From VGRW01 sp031396695 (GTDB taxonomy: Bacteria > Myxococcota_A > UBA9160 > SZUA-336): a stretch of 64,000 nucleotides of DNA. Numbering within the stretch: the stretch's first letter is position 1; each line of letters starts with the position of its first letter. A program made the translations under genes and the position numbers. Shown in pieces: positions 24,806-32,910 of the stretch. Location of the stretch: assembly GCA_031396695.1 (NCBI GenBank), contig JANNLG010000190.1, positions 21,331-85,330 on the forward strand, read 5' to 3'. The notes beneath the pieces were generated by a model that ran no database searches, had not been told where the DNA came from, and saw nothing but the letters and a program-made list of their open reading frames with translations.

Positions 24806-25782
24806 GCGAAGCCTCGGCGCGACCCGCGACACCGCTCTGGCAGAAGGCGCTGCCGTGGCTGATCACGCTGATCTGCTTCGGCTTCCTGTGGACGCGCGTG
24901 CAGGGCGCCGCCGCGCGCGCCGGCATGGACGTCGCCGCTTACATGGAGCAGGTGCTCGCGTCGGTGCGCTGGGGCCCGTGGCTCGCGCTGATGATTCCGT
25001 ACTCGCTCTTGTTCCTGCTGATCGACACGGTCGTGATCTGGCGCGTGATCAACTGGTTCAACGCGCCGGTACGGATCCGCGACGTGCTGCCGATTCGCGC
25101 GTCGAGCTACATCCTGTCGATCGTCAACGAGCAAGTGGGCAAGGGCGCGATCGCGGTCTACCTGAACCGGCGCAACGGCATTCCCGGCTTCGAAGTCGGC
25201 TCGAGCATGCTGTTCATCATGTTCTGCGAGTTCTACTACCTGCTCGCCTGGGCGACCTTCGGCTTCCTGCTCTCGGGTCCGACGCTGCCGCCGATGTTCC
25301 GCGTGATCCCGATCGTGGCCGCGTTCGCGCTGGCGTTCTTCGCGCTCTGGTGCGCGTTCTTCGGCGGGCGACTCGGCAAAGGCGTCGCGCTGCGCGACCG
25401 CGCGATCCTGCGCGCGTTCCGGCTCGCGCGCCCCTGGCAATACCTCGCGGTGATGCTGCTGCGCTCGCCCGCGATGATCGCCGCCGTGCTCGTCTACACG
25501 ATCGCGGCGGGACTGTTCGGCATCTCCGTCGATCTGCACACGATGGCGGGCATCCTGCCGGTGATCTTCTTCGGCGCGGCCGTGCCCGGTCCGATGCGCA
25601 CGGTCGCGATCACCATGTGGGTCGTGCTCTTTCCCAACCAAGTGGGCGAGGTAACGACCTTCGCGTTCCTGCAACACAACTTCTTCGTGTTCTTCAACGC
25701 GAGCATCGGTCTGTTGTTCCTGCGCCGCGCCTACCGCGAGCTGTTCGAGGGCTCGGCCGCGAGCGCCGATCCCGCCGTCTAG
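24802..25782 (+). CDS. Integral membrane protein of unknown function
   Basis: A 326-residue protein with about seven hydrophobic segments (near residues 18-35, 53-75, 130-160, 170-190, 215-235, 240-265 and 285-305) and few charges between. It has a conserved-looking SYILSIVNEQVGKGAIAVYLNRR stretch at a cytosolic loop reminiscent of UPF0104/flippase-like proteins, but I cannot assign a family. GTG start in GTGA overlap with the upstream gene, so it belongs to the aldolase-like operon. Possibly transports or binds a lipid or product of that pathway. Confidence 0.7.
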   Translation: MSEASARPATPLWQKALPWLITLICFGFLWTRVQGAAARAGMDVAAYMEQVLASVRWGPWLALMIPYSLLFLLIDTVVIWRVINWFNAPVRIRDVLPIRASSYILSIVNEQVGKGAIAVYLNRRNGIPGFEVGSSMLFIMFCEFYYLLAWATFGFLLSGPTLPPMFRVIPIVAAFALAFFALWCAFFGGRLGKGVALRDRAILRAFRLARPWQYLAVMLLRSPAMIAAVLVYTIAAGLFGISVDLHTMAGILPVIFFGAAVPGPMRTVAITMWVVLFPNQVGEVTTFAFLQHNFFVFFNASIGLLFLRRAYRELFEGSAASADPAV

Positions 25783-25785
25783 CGC

Positions 25786-26214
25786 TCAGACGCCCGCCAT
25801 CATCACGATGCCCTCGAGGAATTCCGAGAAGCTCTTCGTGATGGGCGCGACCGAGGCCGCGCTCGGGGTCTTGGCCGAGACCGCGCAGACCGCCGCGCCG
25901 TCGTCCTTGCGCAGGTCGAACAGGAACAGCTCCTCCGCGCCGTCGCCGCCGAAGGCGAAGAAGCCCGGCAGGCTGCGCGCGACGCCGTGCTCGCGGTTCT
26001 TGTCGAGCGCGCGCTCGAGCGACCACAGCTCCAGGTAGCCGGTCGCATACGGGATCTTGCCGCGTGCGCCGTTGCAGGCGTGCACGAAGCGCAGGTAGGT
26101 GCGGGGGAGGTTCGCGGGTGCCGCCTCTTCGAACTGCTTCACCGCCTCCGGTTGCGCTGGGCCGCCTTGCTCGAGTCGGAATCGCGGGTTGCGAAGCAGC
26201 TTCTGCACATCCAT
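25786..26214 (-). CDS. SMI1/KNR4 (SUKH) family protein
   Basis: A 142-residue protein of the SUKH superfamily, known as immunity proteins in toxin systems but also widespread without toxins. Core blocks are AVKQFEEAAPANLPRTYLRFV, GARGKIPYATGYLELWSLE and LPGFFAFGGDGAEELFLFD, the W/G-rich SMI1 pattern. ATG 26214 follows a strong GAGGAGGTG Shine-Dalgarno; the GTG at 26223 lies inside that site and is unlikely to be used. No polymorphic toxin gene is adjacent, so an immunity role has no local support. Confidence 0.82.
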   Translation of the reverse strand: MDVQKLLRNPRFRLEQGGPAQPEAVKQFEEAAPANLPRTYLRFVHACNGARGKIPYATGYLELWSLERALDKNREHGVARSLPGFFAFGGDGAEELFLFDLRKDDGAAVCAVSAKTPSAASVAPITKSFSEFLEGIVMMAGV

Positions 26215-26252
26215 CCGATTCACCTCCTCGGGTTCGGTGGGATTCTGCCCGC

Positions 26253-26258
26253 ATTATA
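26253..26258 (-). promoter_or_regulatory. TATAAT -10 for the SUKH gene
   Basis: Read leftward, TGTATAAT is the only consensus sigma-70 -10 hexamer I noticed in an intergenic gap here. It lies 38 nt before ATG 26214, leaving room for the GAGGAGGTG ribosome site, so this gene has an ordinary leadered transcript. Confidence 0.55.
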
Positions 26259-26265
26259 CATTTCC

Positions 26266-26610
26266 TCAGGACCGGAACATGAAGTAGACGGCGCCGACCA
26301 TGCACAGCCCCGCCCACAGGAAATCGAGCTTCACGGGGTTCTGCATGTAGAGCACCGAGAACGGCACGAACACGACCAGCGTGATCACTTCCTGCAGGAT
26401 CTTGAGCCGAGGCAGCGTGAGCACCGTGTAGCCGATCCGGTTCGCCGGCACTTGCAGCAGGTACTCGAACAGCGCGATTCCCCAGCTCGCGAGCGCCGCG
26501 ACCAGCCACGTGCGGTTCGAGAAGTGCCGCAGGTGACCGTACCAGGCGACGGTCATGAACAGGTTCGAGAGCGACAGAGGGCCCGTGGTCCGCGCCAGGA
26601 CGGAGGTCAT
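26266..26610 (-). CDS. DUF486 / DMT-family small membrane protein
   Basis: A 114-residue protein with four hydrophobic segments, matching the DUF486 family (drug/metabolite-transporter-like): NLFMTVAWYGHLRHF, LASWGIALFEYLLQVPANRIGY, LKILQEVITLVVFVPFSVLYM and LDFLWAGLCMVGAVYFMF are its characteristic blocks. ATG 26610 lies 8 nt after a TATTCT hexamer (minus strand 26624-26619) with no ribosome site. No transported substrate is known for this family. Confidence 0.85.
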   Translation of the reverse strand: MTSVLARTTGPLSLSNLFMTVAWYGHLRHFSNRTWLVAALASWGIALFEYLLQVPANRIGYTVLTLPRLKILQEVITLVVFVPFSVLYMQNPVKLDFLWAGLCMVGAVYFMFRS

Positions 26611-26639
26611 CGCGGCGCAGAATAGCGGAGGCGCGCGAG

Positions 26640-27047
26640 CTAGTTCGGGTTGTTGCCCTTGGCCTTCTTGGACTTTCCGTTCTTCTTCGACGCGCCCGCC
26701 TGCAGACCCTTGGGCAGGCTGTCGAACGGGCACGACGCCCACGGTCCCTCGACGTTCGCGCTCACCACCCAGCCCGAATCACCCTTGCGGTAGTAGCGAT
26801 CGTCGAGCCAGTAGTTGCCGGGAAGGCTGACGACGACGTAGGCGCCGATCTGGGTGTCGAACACGACGTCGACACCTTGTGGTGTCTTCGCGCGATAGCC
26901 GTGCGCGGGCGCGTGCGGTGGCGGACCGTGGCCTTGCGACTTCGCCGGGCCCTGCGCGCGCGCGGGCGTGGGTGTCGGGTCCGAGCCGACGGCGACGCAG
27001 GCCGCGAGCGACGCGGCCACCAGGACGATTGCGAGCTTTGGCATCAT
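26640..27047 (-). CDS. Putative lipoprotein of unknown function
   Basis: A 135-residue protein with a lipoprotein signal: a hydrophobic stretch ending in the lipobox LAAC (Cys at 17). A Pro/His-rich linker follows, then a small domain (PQGVDVVFDTQIGAYVVVSL, NYWLDDRYYRKGDSGWVVSANVEGPW) and a very basic Lys/Asn tail. The YYRKGDSGW...GPW core resembles small domains of surface lipoproteins with YXXW motifs, but no function is known. ATG 27047 or 27044, with a GGGAGG ribosome site. Confidence 0.65.
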   Translation of the reverse strand: MMPKLAIVLVAASLAACVAVGSDPTPTPARAQGPAKSQGHGPPPHAPAHGYRAKTPQGVDVVFDTQIGAYVVVSLPGNYWLDDRYYRKGDSGWVVSANVEGPWASCPFDSLPKGLQAGASKKNGKSKKAKGNNPN

Positions 27048-27075
27048 TCGCCTCCCGAGGTCCGCATCGTCCGGG

Positions 27076-27609
27076 CTAGGGCTCCGCTTGACGTGGAGTG
27101 CTGCGCGCGGCGAGCGCGCGGTCGGCGATCGAGGCCAGCGTCGAGGCGACCAGCGCCCAAGCGACCCAGACGGTGGGTACGGCCAGGAACCCGAGCCCGA
27201 GCTCGACCAGGATCGCGCCGCCCAGCGGCACGAAGTAGAGGATCCCGTTCCAGCGCCCGAGCGCGCTCATGCGCAGCTCGCGCGAGCGGTGCAGCCAGGT
27301 CGAGTCGATCACGTACTGCGCGAATGCGAGCGCGACCAGGATCGGCAGCAGCCAAGGAACGAAGCCTTGTGTGGCCGCCGCGGCCAGGCCCGAGTTCACG
27401 AACAGGAAGTCGGCGCCGTGGTCGAGCGCGCGGCCGAGCGCGCTCTCGGTACCGCGCGCACGCGCGAGCGGCCCGTCGGCGAGGTCGGTCGCGATCGCGA
27501 ATGCGAACAGCGCCGCGGCCCAAGCGGCGTTCGAGGTGCCGCCCTGCGCGATCAGGAGCGCGAAGGGAACCACCACCAGGAGTCGCAGCAGCGAGAGTGC
27601 GTTCGCCAT
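27076..27609 (-). CDS. CDP-alcohol phosphatidyltransferase
   Basis: A 177-residue membrane enzyme that transfers a phosphatidyl group from CDP-diacylglycerol to an alcohol. The full CDP-OH-P signature D-x2-DG-x2-AR-x8-G-x3-D-x3-D is present in DLADGPLARA...GRALDHGAD. Four to five hydrophobic segments follow. The alcohol (glycerol-3-phosphate, serine, inositol or another) cannot be decided. ATG 27609 overlaps the exonuclease stop by one base (TGATG), a tight coupling to an unrelated DNA enzyme. Confidence 0.85.
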   Translation of the reverse strand: MANALSLLRLLVVVPFALLIAQGGTSNAAWAAALFAFAIATDLADGPLARARGTESALGRALDHGADFLFVNSGLAAAATQGFVPWLLPILVALAFAQYVIDSTWLHRSRELRMSALGRWNGILYFVPLGGAILVELGLGFLAVPTVWVAWALVASTLASIADRALAARSTPRQAEP

Positions 27610-28493
27610 CAGTCCCGGAACCGCGGCACGCGGTCGACCAGGCCCTTCACGCCGAGCCGCGCGCAGAACGGCTCGAGCAGTCCGCGGTCGGCGCCTTGCC
27701 AGCGCAGCTCGTCGACGCGCGCGGTGATGGGCAGATCCTCGCGCATGCGCACGAGCTGGCGCGCGAGTGCGATCGCTGCACCACCCTCGGCCAGCGCCTT
27801 TGCGACGCGCGCGGCGCCGCGCAGCTCGAGGCCCGCCCACTCGCGGGGATCGGCGGGGATGTCCTCGATCCGGCCGAAGCGGCGCAGCAGCGCGGCGGCG
27901 GTCTTGGCGCCGATTCCCTTCACACCGGGGATGTTGTCGACCGCGTCACCGACCAGTGTCAGGAAATCGGGCACGAGATCGGGCGCGACGCCGAGCCGCG
28001 CCTCGATCTCGGCGGGCCCGAGCAGCGCCTCACTGCGCGGGTCGAACAGCGAGACGCGTTCCGAGACCAGCGCGCCCAGGTCCTTGTCGCTCGAGGCGAT
28101 CACCACGTCCGCGCCCTCGTCGAGCGCGCGCGCGGTCATGGTCGCGATCACGTCGTCGGCCTCGAAGCGCTCGACTCCGAACACCGGCACGCCGAGCGCG
28201 CGCGTCACCTCTTCACAGAGCGCGAACTGCGGCTCGAGATCGGCCGGCGCCTCGGTGCGCCCGGCCTTGTAGCCGTCGTGGATGTCGTTCCGGAAGCTCG
28301 TGAGCGCGAAGTCCCAGGCGGCCACGACGTGCGTAGGCCGCTGCAGCGTGAACAGCTTCACGAGCTGCGACGCGTAGCCGCGCAGCGCGCCAGTGGGCGT
28401 GCCGTCGGGCGCGCGCAGATCCGGCATCGCGTAGTAGGCGCGGAAGATCTGGTAGTGCGAGTCGAGCAGCCAGAGCGTCGGGCGGTCGCTCAT
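27609..28493 (-). CDS. 5'-3' exonuclease (Pol I N-terminal type, FEN family)
   Basis: A 294-residue stand-alone homologue of the 5' nuclease domain of DNA polymerase I. LLDSHYQIFRAYY, AAWDFALTSFRNDIHDGYKAGR and GVERFEADDVIATM carry metal-binding acids; SSDKDLGALV and DFLTLVGDAVDNIPGVKGIGAKTA (helix-hairpin-helix) complete the family pattern. It would process flaps and RNA primers. The start is 9 nt after the proS stop, so proS, this gene and the phosphatidyltransferase form one transcription unit. Confidence 0.9.
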   Translation of the reverse strand: MSDRPTLWLLDSHYQIFRAYYAMPDLRAPDGTPTGALRGYASQLVKLFTLQRPTHVVAAWDFALTSFRNDIHDGYKAGRTEAPADLEPQFALCEEVTRALGVPVFGVERFEADDVIATMTARALDEGADVVIASSDKDLGALVSERVSLFDPRSEALLGPAEIEARLGVAPDLVPDFLTLVGDAVDNIPGVKGIGAKTAAALLRRFGRIEDIPADPREWAGLELRGAARVAKALAEGGAAIALARQLVRMREDLPITARVDELRWQGADRGLLEPFCARLGVKGLVDRVPRFRD

Positions 28494-28502
28494 CCGCGCG
28501 CG

Positions 28503-30209
28503 TCAGCGTCCGTAGGCGCCGCGCAGCTCGGCGACGACATCGCCGAGCGCGACTTCACGCGTCGTCGCGGTCGCGCGCTCGGTCAACTCGACGCAAGCCC
28601 GCGCGAGCGCGCGCGGACCCGGCACGATCCGGAACGGGATGCCGACCAGATCCGCGTCCTTGAACTTCACGCCGGGCCGCTCGTCGCGATCGTCGAGCAG
28701 CACGTCGAAGCCGGAAGCAAGGAGCTCGGCGTAGAGCTGCTCGGATTTCTCGCGCTGCTCGGGATCGCTCGCCTTCACCGGCGAGACCACCACGTCGAAC
28801 GGCGCGATCGAGCGCGGCCAGACGATTCCGTTCGCGTCGTGATGCGCCTCGATCGCGGCCGCCATGATGCGCTCGATGCCGAGCCCGTACGAGCCCATCA
28901 CGATCGGAACCTCGACGCCGTCGGCGGTCAGCACGCGCGCGCCCATCGGCTCGGAGTAGCGCAAGCCGAGCTTGAAGATGTGGCCGATCTCGATGGTCTT
29001 CTTGGTCTCGAGCGGCTTGCCGCAAGCCGTGCAGGCTTCGCCCGCGCGCGCGTTGCGCAGGTCGGCGAACGTCACGCCCGGCAGATCGCGCGACACATCC
29101 ACGTGTCGCAGGTGGAACTCGTTCTGGTTCGCGCCCGTCGTCATCTCGCGCCGGCCGCGCAGGGCGAGGTCGGCGAAGACGGGAATGTTCGCAACGCCGA
29201 CCGCGCCGAGGCTGCCGGGCAGCGCGCCGAGCGCCGCGCGGCACTCCTCCGGGCCGGCGGGCCGGAAGCGTGCGGAGCCGGTGGCTTCGGCGAGCTTCAC
29301 CTCGTTCAGCTCGTGATCGCCGCGCAACAGGAAAAGCGCCAGCGCGTCACCGACCAGGTACACGAGCGTCTTGATCTGGCGCTCCGCGGGCGCGCCGCCC
29401 GCCATGCGCGCGAGGTCGTCGATCGTGCGCACGCCCGGCGTGGGGAACTTCTCGAGCGCGCCCGTGCTCGCGGGGTCGCTCACCACCGACGGCTCCGACT
29501 TCGCCTTCTCCAGGTTCGCGGCGTAGCCGCAGCCCGGGCAGGTGACGATCCAGTCTTCACCCGCGTCCGAGACCGCCATGAACTCGACCGACTCGCTGCC
29601 GCCCATCGCGCCCGACGACGCCTGCACCGGAATCGACTCGACGCCGCAGCGCGAGAAGATGCGCTTGTACGCATCCGCGTGTTTCCGGAACGAGACGTCG
29701 AGGCCGGCGGCGTCGGCGTCGAACGAATACGAGTCCTTCATCGTGAACTCGCGCCCGCGCAGCACGCCCGATTTCGGCCGCGGCTCGTCGCGGAACTTCG
29801 CGCCGATCTGATACCAGATCTGCGGCAGCTGCCGGTAGCTGCGCAGCCCGTCGCGCGCGAGCGTGGTGAAGATCTCCTCCGCGGTCATCGCGAGCGCCAT
29901 GTCGGTCTGCTTGCGGTCGCGCAGCCGGAACAGCTCGTCGCCCACGGAGTCCCAGCGCCCCGATTCTTTCCAAGGCTCGGCCGGGTGCAGGAGCGGCAGC
30001 CGGAACTCCTGGGCACCGATCCGCGTCATCTCCTCGCGCACGATCGCTTCGACCTTGCGCGCCACCCGCTCGGCGAGCGGCAGCTTCGAGTAGATCCCCG
30101 CGCCGAGCTGACGGATCAGCCCGGCGCGCAGCATCAAGCGGTGACTCGTGGCCTCGGCATCGGCCGGCACTTCGCGCAGCGTGGGAATGAACATCTGGGA
30201 CCAGCGCAT
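28503..30209 (-). CDS. proS: Prolyl-tRNA synthetase, bacterial type with editing domain
   Basis: A 568-residue class II aminoacyl-tRNA synthetase charging tRNA-Pro. The N-terminal MRWSQMFIPTLREVPADAEATSHRLMLRAG is typical. Motif 2 lies in the FRDEPRPKSGVLRGREFTMKDSYSF region, the YbaK-like editing insertion covers about residues 225-400, motif 3 is GSYGLGIERIMAA and the anticodon-binding domain ends the protein. Length is as expected for the long bacterial (ProS type 1) form. ATG 30209 lies 9 nt after TAGATT, with no ribosome site. Confidence 0.97.
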   Translation of the reverse strand: MRWSQMFIPTLREVPADAEATSHRLMLRAGLIRQLGAGIYSKLPLAERVARKVEAIVREEMTRIGAQEFRLPLLHPAEPWKESGRWDSVGDELFRLRDRKQTDMALAMTAEEIFTTLARDGLRSYRQLPQIWYQIGAKFRDEPRPKSGVLRGREFTMKDSYSFDADAAGLDVSFRKHADAYKRIFSRCGVESIPVQASSGAMGGSESVEFMAVSDAGEDWIVTCPGCGYAANLEKAKSEPSVVSDPASTGALEKFPTPGVRTIDDLARMAGGAPAERQIKTLVYLVGDALALFLLRGDHELNEVKLAEATGSARFRPAGPEECRAALGALPGSLGAVGVANIPVFADLALRGRREMTTGANQNEFHLRHVDVSRDLPGVTFADLRNARAGEACTACGKPLETKKTIEIGHIFKLGLRYSEPMGARVLTADGVEVPIVMGSYGLGIERIMAAAIEAHHDANGIVWPRSIAPFDVVVSPVKASDPEQREKSEQLYAELLASGFDVLLDDRDERPGVKFKDADLVGIPFRIVPGPRALARACVELTERATATTREVALGDVVAELRGAYGR

Positions 30210-30218
30210 GGGGGCCGT

Positions 30219-30224
30219 AATCTA
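30219..30224 (-). promoter_or_regulatory. TAGATT -10-like hexamer of proS
   Basis: TAGATT on the minus strand ends 9 nt before the proS ATG. No Shine-Dalgarno sequence lies between, suggesting a leader of only a few bases. Confidence 0.4.
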
Positions 30225-30264
30225 GCCGGTAAAGCCGCGGCCTTCCCGGGGCCGATGTTCAGGC

Positions 30265-30858
30265 ATGGCACGTTCGACTTCGCTTCGCGTCGTGTTCGCG
30301 CTGTCCTTGGGTCTGTACCTGGTCGGGCTGGCCTCGGGCGCCCTGGCGCAGGCGTACAAGTACAAGGACGACCGCGGCAACATCCACTTCACCGAGAACC
30401 TGCACGAGATCCCGGCCAAGTACCGAAGCCAGGTCGAGACGCGCGACATGCCAGTGCACGTGCCCGAGCCGGGTTCGGCCGAGGCAGCCGCCGCTCCGCC
30501 CGAAGAGGGCAGCGTCGCCGCCTCGTTCCAGCAGGCGATCCAGGAGGAGCGCGGTCAGTCGCTCACGCCCGCGCAGCAGACGGAGCTCTCGGCCTGGATG
30601 TCGCGCTGGTGGATTCCGGCGCTGATCACGATCGTGTTGAACTTCGCGATCTCGCTCGGGCTCGTGATTCACGCCCTCAGAACGGGGCACATCGGCTGGG
30701 GTCTCGCGAACTTCTTCCTCGGCTTCACCACTCCGATCTACCTGATGGTGCACGTGGAGCAGAGTGTGGCGACCCGGCTCGGTCTGCTCGCGATCCTGCT
30801 CTCGCCGCTGGTCGTGATCGGCATGGCCGTCGCGCAGCTCGCGACCGCGCTCGCCTGA
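30265..30858 (+). CDS. DUF4124 domain membrane protein
   Basis: A 197-residue protein. A signal peptide (about 1-29) is followed by a DUF4124 domain (YKYKDDRGNIHFTENLHEIPAKYR), a short periplasmic module common in proteobacterial envelope proteins. After an acidic linker come three hydrophobic segments (about 115-135, 140-160, 172-195). The combination of DUF4124 with C-terminal membrane segments is less usual than DUF4124 alone. Role unknown. It converges with the peptidase gene, 10 bp apart. Confidence 0.75.
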   Translation: MARSTSLRVVFALSLGLYLVGLASGALAQAYKYKDDRGNIHFTENLHEIPAKYRSQVETRDMPVHVPEPGSAEAAAAPPEEGSVAASFQQAIQEERGQSLTPAQQTELSAWMSRWWIPALITIVLNFAISLGLVIHALRTGHIGWGLANFFLGFTTPIYLMVHVEQSVATRLGLLAILLSPLVVIGMAVAQLATALA

Positions 30859-30868
30859 GCGGAGCCGG

Positions 30869-32305
30869 CTAGGGACAGACCGGCGCCGTCGCCGGCGCCT
30901 CGCCGGACAGCAGAAGCGCGACGACGGCCTGGTCGACGCACTCGCGGCCGCGGCCGTACGCGGTGTGCTCACGCGTGTCTACACCGAGCAGCGTCGAGCC
31001 CCGGAGCGCAGCGGAGAGCCGCTCGCCCCAGACGTGCGGCGTGAGCGGATCGGCGCGGCCGGCGATCACCAGGATGTTCCCCGCCCCGGCCATGCGCGGC
31101 GGCTCGAACGGCCGCGCGGGCTCGGGCCAGAACGCGCACGGCAAGTGACTCAGCAGATTCGCGACGCCGATGTGCGGCGCTTCCCGCTCGAGCTCGGGCA
31201 GCGCGTCGCGGAAGGCCTGCGCCGACGCGGGCCGATGTAGATCCGCGCACAGCACGCCGAGCTGCGTCTCCACGCGCAGACCCGAGCTGCCGTCGGAGCG
31301 GCGCTGGAAGTAGCGATCCGAGAGCGAGACGAAGCGCGATCCATCGCCGGCCTGCGCGGCTCCGAGTGCGAGCGCGAGCTCGCGCCAGCCTTCGTCGGGA
31401 TCGGTCAGCGCCTCGACGCTGCCGTACAGGATGTCGCTCGAACGCGCCGCGCGGGGCTCACCGACGCTCGACGCGCCGCTCGCGAGCGGCGTCTCTTCGG
31501 CGCGCGCGAAGACCGCCTCGAGCACCGCGATGCCGTTCCAGCCCTTCTCGGCAGCGGCGTCGTCGTAGGCCGTGAGCGCTCCCTCGACGGCGATCGCCTG
31601 CTCGCGCGCGAACACCGTGAGCTCGAACGACGGCTCGATCGCGCCGTCGAGCACCATGGCGCGCACGCGCGCAGGAAAGGTCGCGGCGTAGCTCGCGCCG
31701 AGCGCGGTGCCGTAGGAGAAGCCGAGATAGGAGATCCGCTGCTCGCCGAGCGCCTCGCGCAGCGCGTCCAGGTCGGCCGCGCTCTCGCGCGTGCCGATGA
31801 ACGGCAGCAGCCCCGCGTGCTTGCGCGCGCACTCGTCGGCCAGCGCGCGGCTCGCGTCGAGCGCGCTCTGCCACTCCGCGTCGGTCTCCGGCGTCGGATC
31901 CTGCGCGAAGTACGCCGCGAGCGACTCGCGACAGTCGAGCGGCGCGCTCGCACCGCTGCCGCGCGTGTCGAATGCGATCAAGTCGAAGCGCTCGCGCAGC
32001 GCGACACCGTAACGCGACGCGCCCGCGCGCAGGTAGTCGACCGCCGACAGACCCGGCCCGCCGGGGTTCACGAACAAGACGCCGATCCGTTCGCCAGGCC
32101 CCGTCGCGCGCACGCGCAGAACCGCGAGCGCGATCTCCTCGGAGTCGGCGCGCTCGTGATCGATCGGCACGCGCAGCTCCGCGCACTCGAACGCCTCGCC
32201 GCAGGCACGGAACTCGAGCGGCGCGCGCACGCGCGGGACGAGCTGCGCCAGACAAGCGGAGATCAAGCCGAGCAACAGAGCCGCACCGAGAAGGCTTCGC
32301 TTCAC
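30869..32305 (-). CDS. Secreted alpha/beta hydrolase, tripeptidyl-aminopeptidase-like
   Basis: A 478-residue exported hydrolase of the peptidase S33 group (proline iminopeptidase/tripeptidyl aminopeptidase). The N-terminus is a signal peptide, possibly lipoprotein-type (LISACLAQ). VNPGGPGLSAVDYL is the oxyanion region, FDTRGSGASAPLDC follows, and GFSYGTALGASYA holds the nucleophile Ser. The C-terminal TAP-like lid carries VIAGRADPLTPHVWG (acid) and DTREHTAYGRGREC (His). It would release N-terminal peptides in the periplasm or outside. GTG start. Confidence 0.87.
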   Translation of the reverse strand: MKRSLLGAALLLGLISACLAQLVPRVRAPLEFRACGEAFECAELRVPIDHERADSEEIALAVLRVRATGPGERIGVLFVNPGGPGLSAVDYLRAGASRYGVALRERFDLIAFDTRGSGASAPLDCRESLAAYFAQDPTPETDAEWQSALDASRALADECARKHAGLLPFIGTRESAADLDALREALGEQRISYLGFSYGTALGASYAATFPARVRAMVLDGAIEPSFELTVFAREQAIAVEGALTAYDDAAAEKGWNGIAVLEAVFARAEETPLASGASSVGEPRAARSSDILYGSVEALTDPDEGWRELALALGAAQAGDGSRFVSLSDRYFQRRSDGSSGLRVETQLGVLCADLHRPASAQAFRDALPELEREAPHIGVANLLSHLPCAFWPEPARPFEPPRMAGAGNILVIAGRADPLTPHVWGERLSAALRGSTLLGVDTREHTAYGRGRECVDQAVVALLLSGEAPATAPVCP

Positions 32306-32330
32306 GCGCTCCGTAGAATCGGCAATCGAG

Positions 32331-32336
32331 TAAGAT
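32331..32336 (+). promoter_or_regulatory. TAAGAT -10-like hexamer
   Basis: TAAGAT ends 10 nt before ATG 32347; a second match, TAGAAT, lies at 32314-32319. Either could drive the hemerythrin-like gene. Confidence 0.35.
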
Positions 32337-32346
32337 CGGCGCCAGC

Positions 32347-32775
32347 ATGGCGGCCGAAACAGGCAAGGGATCCAGCGCGCAGGCTCGGGCGCTCGAGCCG
32401 ATCGAGAGCTGGCGCCAGGACGCCGGCAAGGTCGAGCAGCTCGCGCAGGACGTGGCCGCGGCGCTGGCGGCCGACGACCTGCCCCGCGCCCGGCGCGGCT
32501 TCACCGAGTACCGGGAGCAGATCCTCGCGCACCTGGCCCGCGAAGAGGACCTCACGTTCCCGGCCGCGGAAGCCCGCGCGCCCGCGCAGAGCGGTCCGAT
32601 CCGCAGCCTGCGCGTGGCCCACATCGGCATCCGCAACGACCTGGAACGGGTGGCCTCGCACCTGGCGCTCGGCCACTTGGACGCGGCTCGGGCGGTGTTC
32701 CGCGTCTTTCTCGAGACCTTCGCCGCACACGAGCGGCTGGAGGACCAGTTGGTCGAACTTCTGCGGGAATCCTGA
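32347..32775 (+). CDS. Hemerythrin-like HHE domain protein
   Basis: A 142-residue, all-helical protein resembling the HHE cation-binding/hemerythrin domain, which binds a di-iron or other metal centre. Candidate ligands are HLAREEDLTFP, RVAHIGIRNDLERVASHL and FAAHERLEDQLVELL, giving His and Glu at helix positions typical of the fold. The N-terminal His of the family is not obvious, so the metal site may be incomplete. Function unknown; oxygen or nitric-oxide sensing is common in relatives. The following 135-bp gap contains a TAGAAT hexamer but nothing else I can name. Confidence 0.65.
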   Translation: MAAETGKGSSAQARALEPIESWRQDAGKVEQLAQDVAAALAADDLPRARRGFTEYREQILAHLAREEDLTFPAAEARAPAQSGPIRSLRVAHIGIRNDLERVASHLALGHLDAARAVFRVFLETFAAHERLEDQLVELLRES

Positions 32776-32910
32776 CGAAAGCAGGCGTCGGCTCTGGCTT
32801 CGATCACTTCGCCGGTTAGAATCGGTCGTCGCCTGGGTCGCGGGACGTCCCCACCATCGCGCGCCGTCCAGGTCGGTCGATACCCCTCGAGGAGTCCCAG
32901 CAAGCGGCCC

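Noticed and set aside
25786..26214. SUKH protein as immunity gene of a toxin system
   Set aside because: No adjacent toxin, Rhs or nuclease-tail gene is present; SUKH proteins also occur alone.
26877..30872. A 1331-codon open frame on the plus strand
   Set aside because: It lies antisense to the lipoprotein, phosphatidyltransferase, exonuclease and proS genes, all with clear family motifs, and its own sequence is low-complexity.
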